From an uncultured Verrucomicrobiota bacterium (GTDB lineage: Bacteria; Verrucomicrobiota; Verrucomicrobiia; Opitutales; Opitutaceae), in the NCBI GenBank assembly GCA_903904685.1, contig CAIVDS010000058.1:62001-126000 (forward strand): 64,000 nt of DNA, read 5' to 3'. A program made the translations under genes and the position numbers. The number at the start of each line of letters is the position of its first letter. The first letter of the stretch is position 1. Positions 36,885-46,510 of the stretch are shown piece after piece. The notes under the pieces are model-generated. The model was not told the origin of the DNA, made no database searches, and worked only from the letters and a program-made list of their open reading frames with translations.

Positions 36885-38792
36885 ATGAGCGACAAGATCA
36901 CCCACGAATGCGGCATCGCGATGGTTCGGCTTCTCAAGCCCCATTCCTATTATCAGGAAAAATACGGCACGCCGCTATGGGGTTTCACCAAGCTTTTCCT
37001 GCTGATGGAAAAACAGCACAACCGCGGCCAGGACGGCGCGGGCGTGGCCTGTGTGAAGAGCGATGTCGCAGCCGGCGATCCCTTCATGTTCCGCGAGCGG
37101 TGCGTCAAGACCAACCCTCTCGACAAGATATTCAAGACGCTCCTCGGGCAGTATAACGAAAAGGTCGACGCGGGCGTGATCCACCCTGAGTTCGCCGAGA
37201 CGGTGAAGAAGCATTTCGACTTCGGCGGCGAGCTGCTCTTGGGTCATCTGCGCTATGGCACGAGCGGCGGCTACAACATGTCGTCCTGCCACCCGTATTT
37301 CCGCAGGAGCCCGTGGCCGACGCGCAATCTGGCGTTGTGCGGCAACTTCAATATGACGAACACTGCGGAGCTGAACCAGTCGCTGATCGCGATGGGCCAG
37401 CACCCGATCTTCGCCACCGACACGCAGGCGCTGCTCGAAAAAATAGGCTTCTTCCTCGACGAGGAGCACGAGGAGATTTTTCGCAAGCTGCGCGCCCAAG
37501 GGCTCAGCGGCGAGGATACGTCGAAGCGCATCAGCGAGGAGCTCGACCTCGCCCGCGTCATCACCCGCTCTTCCCAGAAATGGGACGGTGGCTATACGCT
37601 GTGCGGCCTTGTCGGCAATGGCGACGCCTTCGTCGCCCGCGATCCGTCGGGCATCCGCCCGTGCTGGTATTTCCAGAACGATGAGGTCGTGGCCTTCGCC
37701 TCCGAACGCGCGCCGCTCATGACGGTGTTTGATCTTGCGGTCGAGGACGTGAAGGAGGTTTTGCCAGGCCACGTCATGGTGCTCAAAAAGAACGGTCGCA
37801 TGAGCTCATCGGCGTTCACCGCGCCGCTGCCGCGCTCGTCGTGTTCGTTCGAGCGCATTTATTTTTCACGCGGCAACGATCTGGAGATTTACAAGGAGCG
37901 AAAACTCCTTGGTGGCCGTCTCGCCGATCAGGTGCTCAAGGCTGTTGATTATAATTGGGAGCACACCGTTTTCAGTTTTGTGCCCAATACCGCCGAGGTT
38001 GCCTTTTACGGGCTCATGCACGCTCTCCGCGAGAAGCGTCGTGCCGAGGTGAAGACCGCCATCCTAAAAGCTTCGAAGGCCGGTACTCTCGACGATGTCT
38101 TGCTCGACGATCTTATTTTGCGCAACTGGCCGCGGGGCGAAAAGGTCGTCTCGAAGGACATCAAGATCCGCACCTTCATCGGGCAGGAAGGCATGCGCAA
38201 TCAGCTCGTGAGCCATGTTTACGACATCACCTATGGTTCGATAAAACCGGGCGATCACCTCGTGTGCGTGGATGATTCCATCGTGCGAGGCACGACGCTC
38301 CGTCGCTCCATCCTGCGCATCCTTTCGCGGCTCAACCCGCGCAAGATCGTCATCGTTTCCACCGCGCCGCAGATCAGGTTTCCCGACTGCTACGGCATCG
38401 ACATGTCGGAGCTTGGAAAGTTCGTCGCCTTCGAGGCGACCATCGCGTTGCTTAAGGAGCGCGGCCAGACCGACCTCCTCCGCGAAGTTTACGAACTGTG
38501 CCGCGATGCCGTGGCCAAGGGCGACTCGATTAACCATGTCCGCAAAATCTACGAGCCGTTTACGCCCGAGGAGATTTCCGCAAAAATCACCGAGCTCGTC
38601 CGTCCCAAGAACATCGAGTGGAAAGGCGAGTTTGAGATCATTTTCCAGACGATTGAAAATCTCCACTCCGCCGTGCCCAACCATACCGGCGACTGGTATT
38701 TCACCGGAAAGTATCCGACTCCCGGTGGCTTTCGTGTCGTCAATCAAGCTTACCTGAACTACTATGAAAAGAGCGAGGGGCGCTCGTATTGA
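36885..38792 (+). CDS. purF: Amidophosphoribosyltransferase, long form
   Basis: A 635-residue enzyme for the first step of purine synthesis: PRPP plus glutamine gives phosphoribosylamine. The N-terminal Ntn glutaminase domain carries the catalytic Cys in THECGIAMV (Cys 9 before processing), then RYGTSGGYN and GNFNMTN. The C-terminal phosphoribosyltransferase has the PRPP-binding VCVDDSIVRGTTLRRSI. It is ~130 residues longer than E. coli PurF, like the long forms of Bacteroidota and Verrucomicrobiota. ATG 36885 is preferred over an upstream in-frame start at 36759. The purM-like gene follows 9 bp later. Confidence 0.93.
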   Translation: MSDKITHECGIAMVRLLKPHSYYQEKYGTPLWGFTKLFLLMEKQHNRGQDGAGVACVKSDVAAGDPFMFRERCVKTNPLDKIFKTLLGQYNEKVDAGVIHPEFAETVKKHFDFGGELLLGHLRYGTSGGYNMSSCHPYFRRSPWPTRNLALCGNFNMTNTAELNQSLIAMGQHPIFATDTQALLEKIGFFLDEEHEEIFRKLRAQGLSGEDTSKRISEELDLARVITRSSQKWDGGYTLCGLVGNGDAFVARDPSGIRPCWYFQNDEVVAFASERAPLMTVFDLAVEDVKEVLPGHVMVLKKNGRMSSSAFTAPLPRSSCSFERIYFSRGNDLEIYKERKLLGGRLADQVLKAVDYNWEHTVFSFVPNTAEVAFYGLMHALREKRRAEVKTAILKASKAGTLDDVLLDDLILRNWPRGEKVVSKDIKIRTFIGQEGMRNQLVSHVYDITYGSIKPGDHLVCVDDSIVRGTTLRRSILRILSRLNPRKIVIVSTAPQIRFPDCYGIDMSELGKFVAFEATIALLKERGQTDLLREVYELCRDAVAKGDSINHVRKIYEPFTPEEISAKITELVRPKNIEWKGEFEIIFQTIENLHSAVPNHTGDWYFTGKYPTPGGFRVVNQAYLNYYEKSEGRSY

Positions 38793-38801
38793 TCTTATCC
38801 C

Positions 38802-39909
38802 ATGTCGCTCTCCTACGAATCCTCCGGCGTTGACTACGACCAGCTCGACGCCTTCAAGCGCGCCTGCCAGAAGGCCGCCAAGACTACCGCGCCGCTGCTG
38901 GAGACGCACGGCTACGCCGAGCCCTCCAACACCCGCGGCGAGAGCTGCTATCTTATGGAGGCCGCCGACCATTTTCTCGCCCATGTCGAGGAGGGGCTTG
39001 GCACCAAGAATCTCGTGGCCGACGCCGTTTACGCGCAGACGGGTAAAAATTTTTTACCGCGAAATCTCCATCGATACCGTTGCCACCATCGTCAACGACC
39101 TCGTGACTTGCGGCGCGTTGCCCATCTCCGTCGCCATGCATGCGGCCGTGGGCGAGTCGTCGTGGTTTGCCGATGCGAATCGCATGGAGGCGCTCGTTGC
39201 CGGTTGGGCCGAGGGCTGCCGTCAGGCCGGCGCCGTCTGGGGCGGAGGCGAGACGCCGACGCTTCCCGGGATTGTTAAAGAGGAGGCCATCGTCCTCGCC
39301 GGCTCGGCCATCGGCAAGGTGGAGCCGAAATCTCAGCGCATTACCGGCGATGTGAAGGACGGCGACAAAATCATCTTCCTTGCGTCTTCGGGCGTGCAAA
39401 CCAACGGACTGTCGTTGTGCCGTCTCATTGCCTCGAAACTTCTGCAGGGCTACCAGACGCCCATCGGCCACGGCGACTCGCGCACCTACGGCGAGGCGTT
39501 GCTTGCGCCTTCGGTCATCTATGTGAAGTTCGTGGCCGAGTGCCAGAACGCGGGCATCAAGCTCAACTACGTCTCGCACGTCACCGGCCATGGCTGGCGG
39601 AAACTGATGCGCCTCGACGAGCCGTTTGTTTACGAGATCACGAATCCCGGTGAAGAACCCGCGTTGTTCAAGTTTTTGCGCGAGGCCGGCCCGATCGAGC
39701 TGCGCGAGGCTTACGCAACCTTTAACCAAGGCGTCGGTTTCGCCGCCTATGTCTCGCCTGCCAACGCCGAGGCGGCGCTCGCGGCGGCCAAGGCGTCCGG
39801 CTACAAAGCGTGGCTCGCCGGCACGGTGAAGAAGGCAGGCGCCCGCAAGGCCGTGGTGATTCCGTCGCTCGGCATCGAGTTTGACGGCAGCACGCTGCAG
39901 GTGCGGTGA
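38802..39909 (+). CDS. purM: AIR synthase (PurM)-like protein, frame broken by one extra T
   Basis: Read as one gene of ~368 residues if one base is removed. The first frame gives SYESSGVDYDQLDAFKRACQ, SCYLMEAADHFLAHVEEGLG and TGKNF. The gene then changes frame at the run of six T (39050-39055), and the other frame gives YREISIDTVATIVNDLV, VWGGGETPTLPG, LASSGVQTNGLSL and SHVTGHGW. PurM makes aminoimidazole ribonucleotide from FGAM with ATP; the VNDL, GGET and ASSG-NG motifs fit. It directly follows purF. Removing one T gives TTTTAC (F-Y), so a homopolymer assembly error is most likely. It could also be a real mutation. Confidence 0.85.
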
Positions 39910-39923
39910 ACCGGCGATTGCCT

Positions 39924-41255
39924 TCAGCGTCCTTGGCGGTTGCGCCAGTGGGCGCCGGGTTTGCCTTTGGGGTGGCGCAAAGGATTGCCGCCGCCGAACG
40001 GGCGTCCGCTTGAGTTGGGGGCCTGATTGGCGCCTGACTGTCCCTTGGTTTGTCCACCAGCGCCGAGGTGTTGGCGTCCGGCCCGGCGCGGCGGGGCCGA
40101 CTTGGCGGGATCGACGACCGGAGGCTTGCCGCCGACATACTCGAAGCCGTCGAGCGTGACCTGAGTAATTTTCTGGCCGATGAATTTTTCGATAGCCGCG
40201 ACGTCGCCGGCCTCGTCGGGCGAGGCGAGGGTGAAGGCGTCGCCCTGGGCCGAGGCGCGGCCGGTGCGACCGACGCGATGCACGTAGTCGTCGGCATGTT
40301 GCGGCACGTCGTAGTTGATGACGTGGGAAACATCGGCCACATCGAGGCCGCGGGCGGCGATGTCGGTGGCGATCATGATACCGTATTTGCCGCTCTTGAA
40401 GCCGTCGAGGGCGGCGGTGCGCTGCGCCTGCGTGCGGTTGGAGTGGAGAATGGCGACGCCGTGGTTGGCGACGCGCAGGCAGTGGGCGATGTGGTCGGCC
40501 CCGAGCTTGGTGCGGCAGAAGATGATCACGCTTTTGAAATCCGTCTGTTTGAGCAGCGCCAGGAGGAGGTCGAATTTCTGCCCGGCGGCGACGGGATGGA
40601 CGGAGTGCGTGACCGATTCGACAACGGTGCGGCTGGAGCCGATTTCGATGCGCTCGGGATCGGAGAGGGCGAAGCGGGCGATCTCCTGGAGCTTCGGCGG
40701 TATGGTGGCGGAGAAGAGCAGCGTCTGCCGTTTTGCCGGGCAGAGTTTCACGATGGTCTTCACGTCGTCGATGAATCCCATGTCGAGCATGCGGTCCACT
40801 TCGTCGAGGATGAGCACCTCGACGCGGTCGAGCCTGATGAGGGTGCCGTCAAGAAACTCGCGCAGGCGGCCGGTGGTGGCGACGACGATGTCGGCGCCGG
40901 TGCGCAGGGCGTTGCGCTGCGGGCCGTGGCCGACGCCGCCGTGGAGGACGGCGGTCTTGAGATCGGTGAACTTGCCGAGATCGCGGAAGGCGGTCTCGAC
41001 TTGCACGGCGAGTTCGCGGGTGGGTTCGAGGATAAGGACGCGCGGGCCTTCGGCTTGGTGAGGGCCGAGGCGGTTGAGCACGGGCAGGGCAAACGCGGCG
41101 GTCTTGCCGGTGCCCGTCGGCGCGGAGGCGACCAGGTCGCGTCCGGAGAGGACGGCGGGGATGGCGCGCAATTGGATGGGCGTGGGCTCGGTGTAGCCCA
41201 AGGCTTGCGCGCCGCGCACGAGGCTGGAGTAGAGACCGAGTTTTGAAAAAGGCAT
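39924..41255 (-). CDS. DEAD-box RNA helicase (RhlE-like)
   Basis: A 443-residue ATP-dependent RNA helicase. Motifs in order: Q motif region (ALGYTEPTPIQLRAIP), Walker A APTGTGKT, PTRELA, GG, TTGRL, DEVD in place of DEAD, SAT, then the second RecA domain with IFCRTKLGADH, ATDIAARGLD and HRVGRTGRA. The tail is basic and Gly/Asn/Pro rich (HWRNRQGR), probably for RNA binding. The RhlE/DbpA-type tail suggests ribosome assembly or mRNA turnover. ATG 41255 chosen; a 61-codon extension is not family-like. It converges with the purM-like gene. Confidence 0.92.
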   Translation of the reverse strand: MPFSKLGLYSSLVRGAQALGYTEPTPIQLRAIPAVLSGRDLVASAPTGTGKTAAFALPVLNRLGPHQAEGPRVLILEPTRELAVQVETAFRDLGKFTDLKTAVLHGGVGHGPQRNALRTGADIVVATTGRLREFLDGTLIRLDRVEVLILDEVDRMLDMGFIDDVKTIVKLCPAKRQTLLFSATIPPKLQEIARFALSDPERIEIGSSRTVVESVTHSVHPVAAGQKFDLLLALLKQTDFKSVIIFCRTKLGADHIAHCLRVANHGVAILHSNRTQAQRTAALDGFKSGKYGIMIATDIAARGLDVADVSHVINYDVPQHADDYVHRVGRTGRASAQGDAFTLASPDEAGDVAAIEKFIGQKITQVTLDGFEYVGGKPPVVDPAKSAPPRRAGRQHLGAGGQTKGQSGANQAPNSSGRPFGGGNPLRHPKGKPGAHWRNRQGR

Positions 41256-41402
41256 GGGCTGATTGCCAAAAGTCCGAGGGGTAAACGCGAGGGCAAAAAC
41301 GGGCCCACGCCCCTCTTGGGGTATCGGCCATGAGAAATAGTTTGCACGTCGGCTCTCTGGGCCCGCATCTGAGGTTTTCAAGGATACACGCCTTACCCCA
41401 CC

Positions 41403-43790
41403 ATGCGCACGCTGCACCTGTTGCCGACGTTTCATCACGACATCGCCTACCTGAGGCGATGCGACGAGTATCTTCCCGTTTGCGAGAAGATCATTGACGA
41501 AGCCCTGCGTATTCTGGCCCTTGAACCCGATTACACCTTCATGATCGAGCAGGCGTTTCTGCTCGATTGGTATTGGGGGAAACGGCCCGATCAGCGCGAA
41601 GTGGTGAAACGGTTTTACGCCGAGGGCAGGCTAACGATCGCCCCCGGCATGTGGACGGCGCCCGATCTCAATCTGCCGGATGGCGAATCATTCCTTCAGC
41701 AGGTCCGCATCGGCAAGGAGTGGATCGTCCGACACCTCGGGGGCGAACCGCGCATCTGCTGGATTGCCGACTGCTGGGGGCACCCTTCGCAGATGCCGCA
41801 ACTCGCTCGTCTCGCCGGTTACTCCAGCTATATTTTTTGGCGCTGTATGCGTCCGGAGGTGCAGCTGGCTGATTTCATTTGGCGCGGCCTCGATGGTTCC
41901 GCTGTTCCCGCCCGATGGATGGCCCGCGGCTATGCCAACATTCGTTTCCCCACGGAGGCGGAGGCGGTGAACGCGGCCGAGCTGCGTTTTAACAACAGCG
42001 GCGCCGACAGCATTAACAGGCTCGTCGCTGAACTCGACCGCTACAGTGCCGCCGGTTCATCCGCCAACCAACTCGTCTGCAACGGAGGAGACATGGCGTT
42101 TCCGCAGGCTTCCAGTCCGGGCATCATCGCGCGGTTGCGGCAGGCGGGATATCCGGCCGAGCTGCGATTCAGTTCGCTTGAGGCGTTCTTCGAGTCGCGG
42201 GCGTCCGCGGCACTTCCCGAAGTGGAGGGTGAATTCAACAGTGCGCTGACCGGCACGTTCACGAGCAACATCCGCATCAAGCTCTTCAACCGCGCCTGCA
42301 CTCAGCGTCTACTCGCCTTGGAAAAACTGGCGGTCGTCCGGGGAGTTGCGGAGGATTTCGATCCGCACTGGAAGCTCCTGCTCAAGCAGCAGTTTCACGA
42401 CACGATTTGTGGCACGCTTGCCGACGGCGCGTTGCAGGATTCGCTGGACGAGTTTGCCGCCCTTCAGGGAATGCTCGACGCCGCCGAGGGGCGTCTGGGC
42501 GGACGGGGCGATGCCACCCGAGCCGTGTCCGCATGGTTCAACGCATGCAGCTTTCCCCGCACTGTCTGGATCGGCGGCGACACGTCTCCGGTCCTGCTCG
42601 ATCTTCCCTCCCATGGCACTGCGCCTGCGTCCACCGCCCGTGTCCTCGATGGCGCAGCAGGTGGTCCGCTTCCTGACGCATTTGCGACGTCGAATGGCCG
42701 CGCCTGTTTTGATGCACAGGGGTTCATCACCAGCCTCGTGGAGGTCTCCACGGGCACCGAGTGCGTGGATACATCGAAGGCGGGCGGCCCCTTTGGGGCA
42801 CTCGCGCTCGTGCCGGACTACGGCGACCTCTGGCTCAACCACGCCGGGCCGCTCAACGGCGGGAGCTTCCAGGCCTCGCTTACCCAGAATCATCCCGATC
42901 CTCTCTCTCGTGGAAGCAGGGAGGATTTTGTCATCCACGGTCCCTTCTGGCCGGCCATCACGGAAGTGCGCGTGCTCTTCAACGGGCCGGACGCGCTTGT
43001 TTTTGAGCAGCACGGGACACTGAGTTTCTGGCGGCAGCACGTCCGTTTTGTGACCCGGGTGCGTCTGTGCGCGGCGTTGCCAACCATCGAGTATCGCACG
43101 CGTTTCACACCCTCGGGACGGGATTTCCGCCTGCGCGCGGCTTTTGGCACGCCTTTTAATTCTCCTGATGCCGTGACCCGCTTTGAAGTTCCTTTCGGCG
43201 TGGCGGTGCGAGGTGCCGGCGAGCACGCCGCCCAGAACTTTGTCGATCTCAGGAGTCCGAGGGCCGGTATTGCCGTGCTGAATCGTGGCACCGCCGGCCA
43301 TGCAATCGAGGACGGCACCATTTTGATGTCTGCATTCCGGTCGGTTGCGATGGCTTACAAGGCGCCGAGCGAGTTGTCGTATGGCGAGGGAGTCCCGCAT
43401 GAGTTGAATTACGCGGTGATGCCTCACGCGGGCGAGGCCACGGCGCAACTTGTGCAGGCGGGCGCGGCCTTTAACCGGCAGCCGGTGCCGCTTGCGGAGG
43501 GCGTGGCCGTGTCGCCGGGTGGCGACTACACGGTGGATTGTCCGCACGTGGTCGTTAGTTCCCTGCGCGCCGCTTGGCCGGCCAGCGACGGCGTGGCGGT
43601 TCGTCTGGCGGAGACCAGCGGTCGGCTGGCCTTGATTCACCTCAAGGTTCCGCTGGGCACAACGGGTTGGGCGGAAGCCGACGGTCTCGGTCGTCGCACG
43701 GGCGACTGGAAGCCGCTTCCTCAAAACGGCCGGTGGATCGGATCGATCAAGCCGTGGCAGGTGCTGACGATTGTCGTCAAGACGACGTAA
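41403..43790 (+). CDS. Glycoside hydrolase family 38 (alpha-mannosidase-type)
   Basis: A 795-residue retaining alpha-mannosidase-type enzyme, zinc dependent. The metal-binding HHDIAYL (His 11, Asp 13) and the nucleophile motif IADCWGHPSQMPQLA (Asp 123) are visible, and FKQQFHDTI-like KLLLKQQFHDTICGT supplies the later His and Asp. A GH38 middle helical domain and C-terminal beta domain follow. No signal peptide, so cytoplasmic processing of mannosides is likely. The start MRTLHLLPTF replaces the usual HTDPGW-type motif by HHDIAY, an unusual variant. Divergent from the DEAD helicase by 147 bp. Confidence 0.85.
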   Translation: MRTLHLLPTFHHDIAYLRRCDEYLPVCEKIIDEALRILALEPDYTFMIEQAFLLDWYWGKRPDQREVVKRFYAEGRLTIAPGMWTAPDLNLPDGESFLQQVRIGKEWIVRHLGGEPRICWIADCWGHPSQMPQLARLAGYSSYIFWRCMRPEVQLADFIWRGLDGSAVPARWMARGYANIRFPTEAEAVNAAELRFNNSGADSINRLVAELDRYSAAGSSANQLVCNGGDMAFPQASSPGIIARLRQAGYPAELRFSSLEAFFESRASAALPEVEGEFNSALTGTFTSNIRIKLFNRACTQRLLALEKLAVVRGVAEDFDPHWKLLLKQQFHDTICGTLADGALQDSLDEFAALQGMLDAAEGRLGGRGDATRAVSAWFNACSFPRTVWIGGDTSPVLLDLPSHGTAPASTARVLDGAAGGPLPDAFATSNGRACFDAQGFITSLVEVSTGTECVDTSKAGGPFGALALVPDYGDLWLNHAGPLNGGSFQASLTQNHPDPLSRGSREDFVIHGPFWPAITEVRVLFNGPDALVFEQHGTLSFWRQHVRFVTRVRLCAALPTIEYRTRFTPSGRDFRLRAAFGTPFNSPDAVTRFEVPFGVAVRGAGEHAAQNFVDLRSPRAGIAVLNRGTAGHAIEDGTILMSAFRSVAMAYKAPSELSYGEGVPHELNYAVMPHAGEATAQLVQAGAAFNRQPVPLAEGVAVSPGGDYTVDCPHVVVSSLRAAWPASDGVAVRLAETSGRLALIHLKVPLGTTGWAEADGLGRRTGDWKPLPQNGRWIGSIKPWQVLTIVVKTT

Positions 43791-43810
43791 CCCTTAACGC
43801 GGCGCTCTGC

Positions 43811-44002
43811 TCAGCCGGCGTCGGTGAAGCGGTAGCCGATGCCGGATTCGGTTTTCAGGAATACGGGTTGCTCGGCGGACACTTCGATTTTTTTGCGGAG
43901 GTTGGCCATGTGAACACGCAGGTAGTGCGTGTCGTCCTCGTGGCTGGGGCCCCAGACGTCGCGGAGGAGTTGGCGGTGCGTGACGACTTTGCCCCGATGC
44001 GA
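43811..44002 (-). pseudogene. C-terminal fragment of a KdpE-like response regulator
   Basis: On the minus strand an open frame reads GKVVTHRQLLRDVWGPSHED, then THYLRVHMANLRKKIE and ESGIGYRFTDAG before a stop. This is the winged-helix DNA-binding half of KdpE (OmpR/PhoB family), ending correctly for the family. A stop lies just upstream at 44003-44005, and no receiver domain or KdpD histidine kinase is present. It is therefore a ~60-residue relic of a potassium-sensing regulator, converging with the GH38 gene. Confidence 0.82.
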
Positions 44003-44074
44003 TCAGGCTTTTCCCGGACACGGCAGGATGCCCATGCCACGCGGGGTGAGTCCCAATGCGAAGGCGCTTTGGTT

Positions 44075-46330
44075 TTACTTGGCGGGCGCCGCCGGCGTCT
44101 CCGGCGTTGCGGAGGCCGAGGCTTTGAGGGCGGAGGCTTTCCTGGCGGTGTCCGCCCGCTGCTGGAGCACTTGGACCTTCGTTTCCTCGGAGGCCCAGAA
44201 ATAATAGCCGTGCCGGTTGTGGTTCACGCGAATCCAGACGGAGGCGATGGCGAGGAGCACGGCGAGAATGACGGCCGCCTTGCGCTGGCGGGCGGCCTCC
44301 TTGTCCTCGTAGGGATCGGTGAGGTCGCGCTTGGCGTTGGCGGGAAGGAGGGCTCGCTCGGTGAGCTTGGTCCCGAAAGGAATGTTGATTTTCACGCGGC
44401 CGTTGATGGCCCAGCCGTTGCCTTCGAGGATCGGGCCGAGGTTGCGCTGGCGGAGCTTGAGCCACGCGATGAGCATCGAGGGCAGCGATACCGCCGTCAT
44501 GAGGCCGACGAGCACGAGGGGCAGCTGCAGGGGGCTGAGTTTGGCCAGATTGGTGGCCACGGCTCCGAGGGCGCCGCCAATGGCGCCGACGGCGACGCCC
44601 AACGCGGCGACGGTGCCGATGTCGATTTTCTTCGATTCGGCCCTGGCCTTCTTGTCGGCGTTGGCCGTGGCGTCCGCGACGGAGGCGAGCTGGTTGGAAG
44701 CCTCGGCATCGGCGGCGGCGGCGCGCTTGGCGACCTGTTCCTCGATCAGGCGGACAAACTTTTTATAGGGAGACCAGAACGCCTGTCGGATGCTGATGGG
44801 ATTGTCGGCGATGCTGGTGATGGTGGCGTCCCAGTCCTGGCCTTGGCGGTCGTAGAAGACGCCGTTGCGCCCGACGAAGAGGTAGTCGCTGTCGCCCTGG
44901 GTGAAGCAGGCCGCGATCTTCATGGTCGCCCCGCCGATGCGTTTGCAGTCGCAGTAGGCGATGTAGGCCTTGCTCATGGCGGCGAGCGGATTGGGGCCGG
45001 GGACCTGAATGCAGAACTCGGTGCTGCGGCTGTCGAGGAAGAGCGTGCCCGCCTGGAACACGGCGAAGTGGTCGGGCGAGTAGAAGTCGAAGAAGTTTAC
45101 GAAATTGTTGAGCAACGCGCGGAAGTCGCGGGCGAAGCGCAGGAGTTTTTCGACGGAGGAGATGGCGGTGAACTCGGGGTCGAGGGCCTTGTCCTGCGCG
45201 ATGAGCGCGGTGAGGGCGGGCTGGAGGGCGGCGGCGGAGGCGAGGATCGACTTCACGCGGTCGAGGCCGAGTTTTTCGACGGAGGCGCCGGCTTTGGCGG
45301 CGGCCCACGTCTCGTAGGCGGCGATCTTGGCCTTGAGGGCGGCCCACTCGGATTCGGCGAGATCGGTCTTGGCTGCGCCGAAAACCGGCGCGACGGCGTC
45401 GCGGTGGAGCGCGACGAGGGCATCGCTCCACGCGGGATTGACGGCCACAAGGAGCGGAAGGGGCTGGCCGGCGACAATGCGGGCGAGAGGAAAACCGGCG
45501 ACTTCCCGCGCGGCGATGGAGAGGTCTTGCGCGGCGAGGGCGAGGTAGTCGCTCTCGCCGCGGTTGAGCGCGGCGAGAGCCCGGGCATCGTAGGCGGCGA
45601 GACGGCTGCGGGAGAAATAGTCGTCCACTTTGGCGCGCACTGCCTGCACGGCGGCGAGGGCGGCGGCGGTGCCGGCCCCGAGGGTGAGCACATCGGGCGA
45701 GGCGCCTTTGTCGCTCCAGGCGGCGAAGGCGGTCGCGTCGGCGAAGAACGAGTCGATGCGGCCTTGGTCGATGCCGCTGCCGCCGCTGCGGTCGGTGAGA
45801 CCGCCGAGGGCGGCGACGATGTCGGCGATGAGGAGCTTGAGGGCGTCGTCGGTCGCGGAGTCGGGGGTGATGACGCCGTCGCCGTTGAACTTGGTGGTGG
45901 AGAAGAGGCGAACGGTGTCGATGGCCTCGGCGAGGGAAATCTCGGTGGCGTCGGGTTTGCCAAGGCTGGCGAGGATGCGGCGGGCGGAGGTGAGGACGGC
46001 CTTGCCCTCGGGCGTGGCGGTGTTGAAGGCGGCGAGCGCGAGGGTGTCGCGGCCCTTGAGGAGCGCGCCGACATCGGCGAGATGGGGCGCGGCCCAGTCG
46101 ATGGCGGCGAGAAGTTCGGGGGCGCGGATGCGACCGTCCTTGTCGGTGTCGATCAGCGCGAGGGTTTTCTCGTCGAGTTCGAGGCCTTTGACGGGGCATG
46201 AGAGGGCGACCCAGAGTTTCTGGTCGAGGTGCTTGAGGGCGAGGAGATCGGCGCCGGTTTCAATGGCGACTTGATCGAGACCACCGATGCGGAAAAATTT
46301 CCAGACGTGCGACGGGACGGGAGAGGTCAT
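44075..46330 (-). CDS. Large conserved protein of unknown function, EF-hand-like start and C-terminal membrane region
   Basis: A 751-residue protein. Near residue 60 is an EF-hand-like loop (LIDTDKDGRIRAPELLAAIDW), and a second acidic NGDGVITPDSA loop at ~155, which suggests calcium binding. The middle is long alpha-helical (Ala/Asp/Lys rich). C-terminal hydrophobic stretches (~560-620 and ~700) predict two to three membrane helices, followed by a Pro/Ala tail. The start ATG 46330 gives MTSPVPSHVWKFFRIGG. No enzyme motif is seen. Similar proteins seem present in Opitutaceae, with no function known to me. The frame extends 17 codons further upstream without support. Confidence 0.6.
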   Translation of the reverse strand: MTSPVPSHVWKFFRIGGLDQVAIETGADLLALKHLDQKLWVALSCPVKGLELDEKTLALIDTDKDGRIRAPELLAAIDWAAPHLADVGALLKGRDTLALAAFNTATPEGKAVLTSARRILASLGKPDATEISLAEAIDTVRLFSTTKFNGDGVITPDSATDDALKLLIADIVAALGGLTDRSGGSGIDQGRIDSFFADATAFAAWSDKGASPDVLTLGAGTAAALAAVQAVRAKVDDYFSRSRLAAYDARALAALNRGESDYLALAAQDLSIAAREVAGFPLARIVAGQPLPLLVAVNPAWSDALVALHRDAVAPVFGAAKTDLAESEWAALKAKIAAYETWAAAKAGASVEKLGLDRVKSILASAAALQPALTALIAQDKALDPEFTAISSVEKLLRFARDFRALLNNFVNFFDFYSPDHFAVFQAGTLFLDSRSTEFCIQVPGPNPLAAMSKAYIAYCDCKRIGGATMKIAACFTQGDSDYLFVGRNGVFYDRQGQDWDATITSIADNPISIRQAFWSPYKKFVRLIEEQVAKRAAAADAEASNQLASVADATANADKKARAESKKIDIGTVAALGVAVGAIGGALGAVATNLAKLSPLQLPLVLVGLMTAVSLPSMLIAWLKLRQRNLGPILEGNGWAINGRVKINIPFGTKLTERALLPANAKRDLTDPYEDKEAARQRKAAVILAVLLAIASVWIRVNHNRHGYYFWASEETKVQVLQQRADTARKASALKASASATPETPAAPAK

Positions 46331-46510
46331 GGTGTTTTTGCTAAGGGAAACTGCGCGGGCCTTGGCCGCGAGGCAATCCACGAAGTCGTTGGCTCCGGGC
46401 GGTCCAACGAAAGGCGGAGGGCGGGCGCCGGATTCCGTGAATTGCGAAGGGTTAGTCTCGATTTCGGGCGTTTGGCCAACTTAATGCGAGACAGGCCTGA
46501 GTCCACCCCC

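Noticed and set aside
39048-39056. Programmed -1 frameshift in the purM-like gene at AAT TTT TTA
   Set aside because: A -1 shift does not enter the frame that carries the C-terminal motifs; a +1 change (loss of one T) is required.
43574-46201. 875-codon plus-strand open frame overlapping GH38 and the unknown membrane protein
   Set aside because: Low-complexity Gly/Glu/Val composition and antisense to a real gene; no domain signal.
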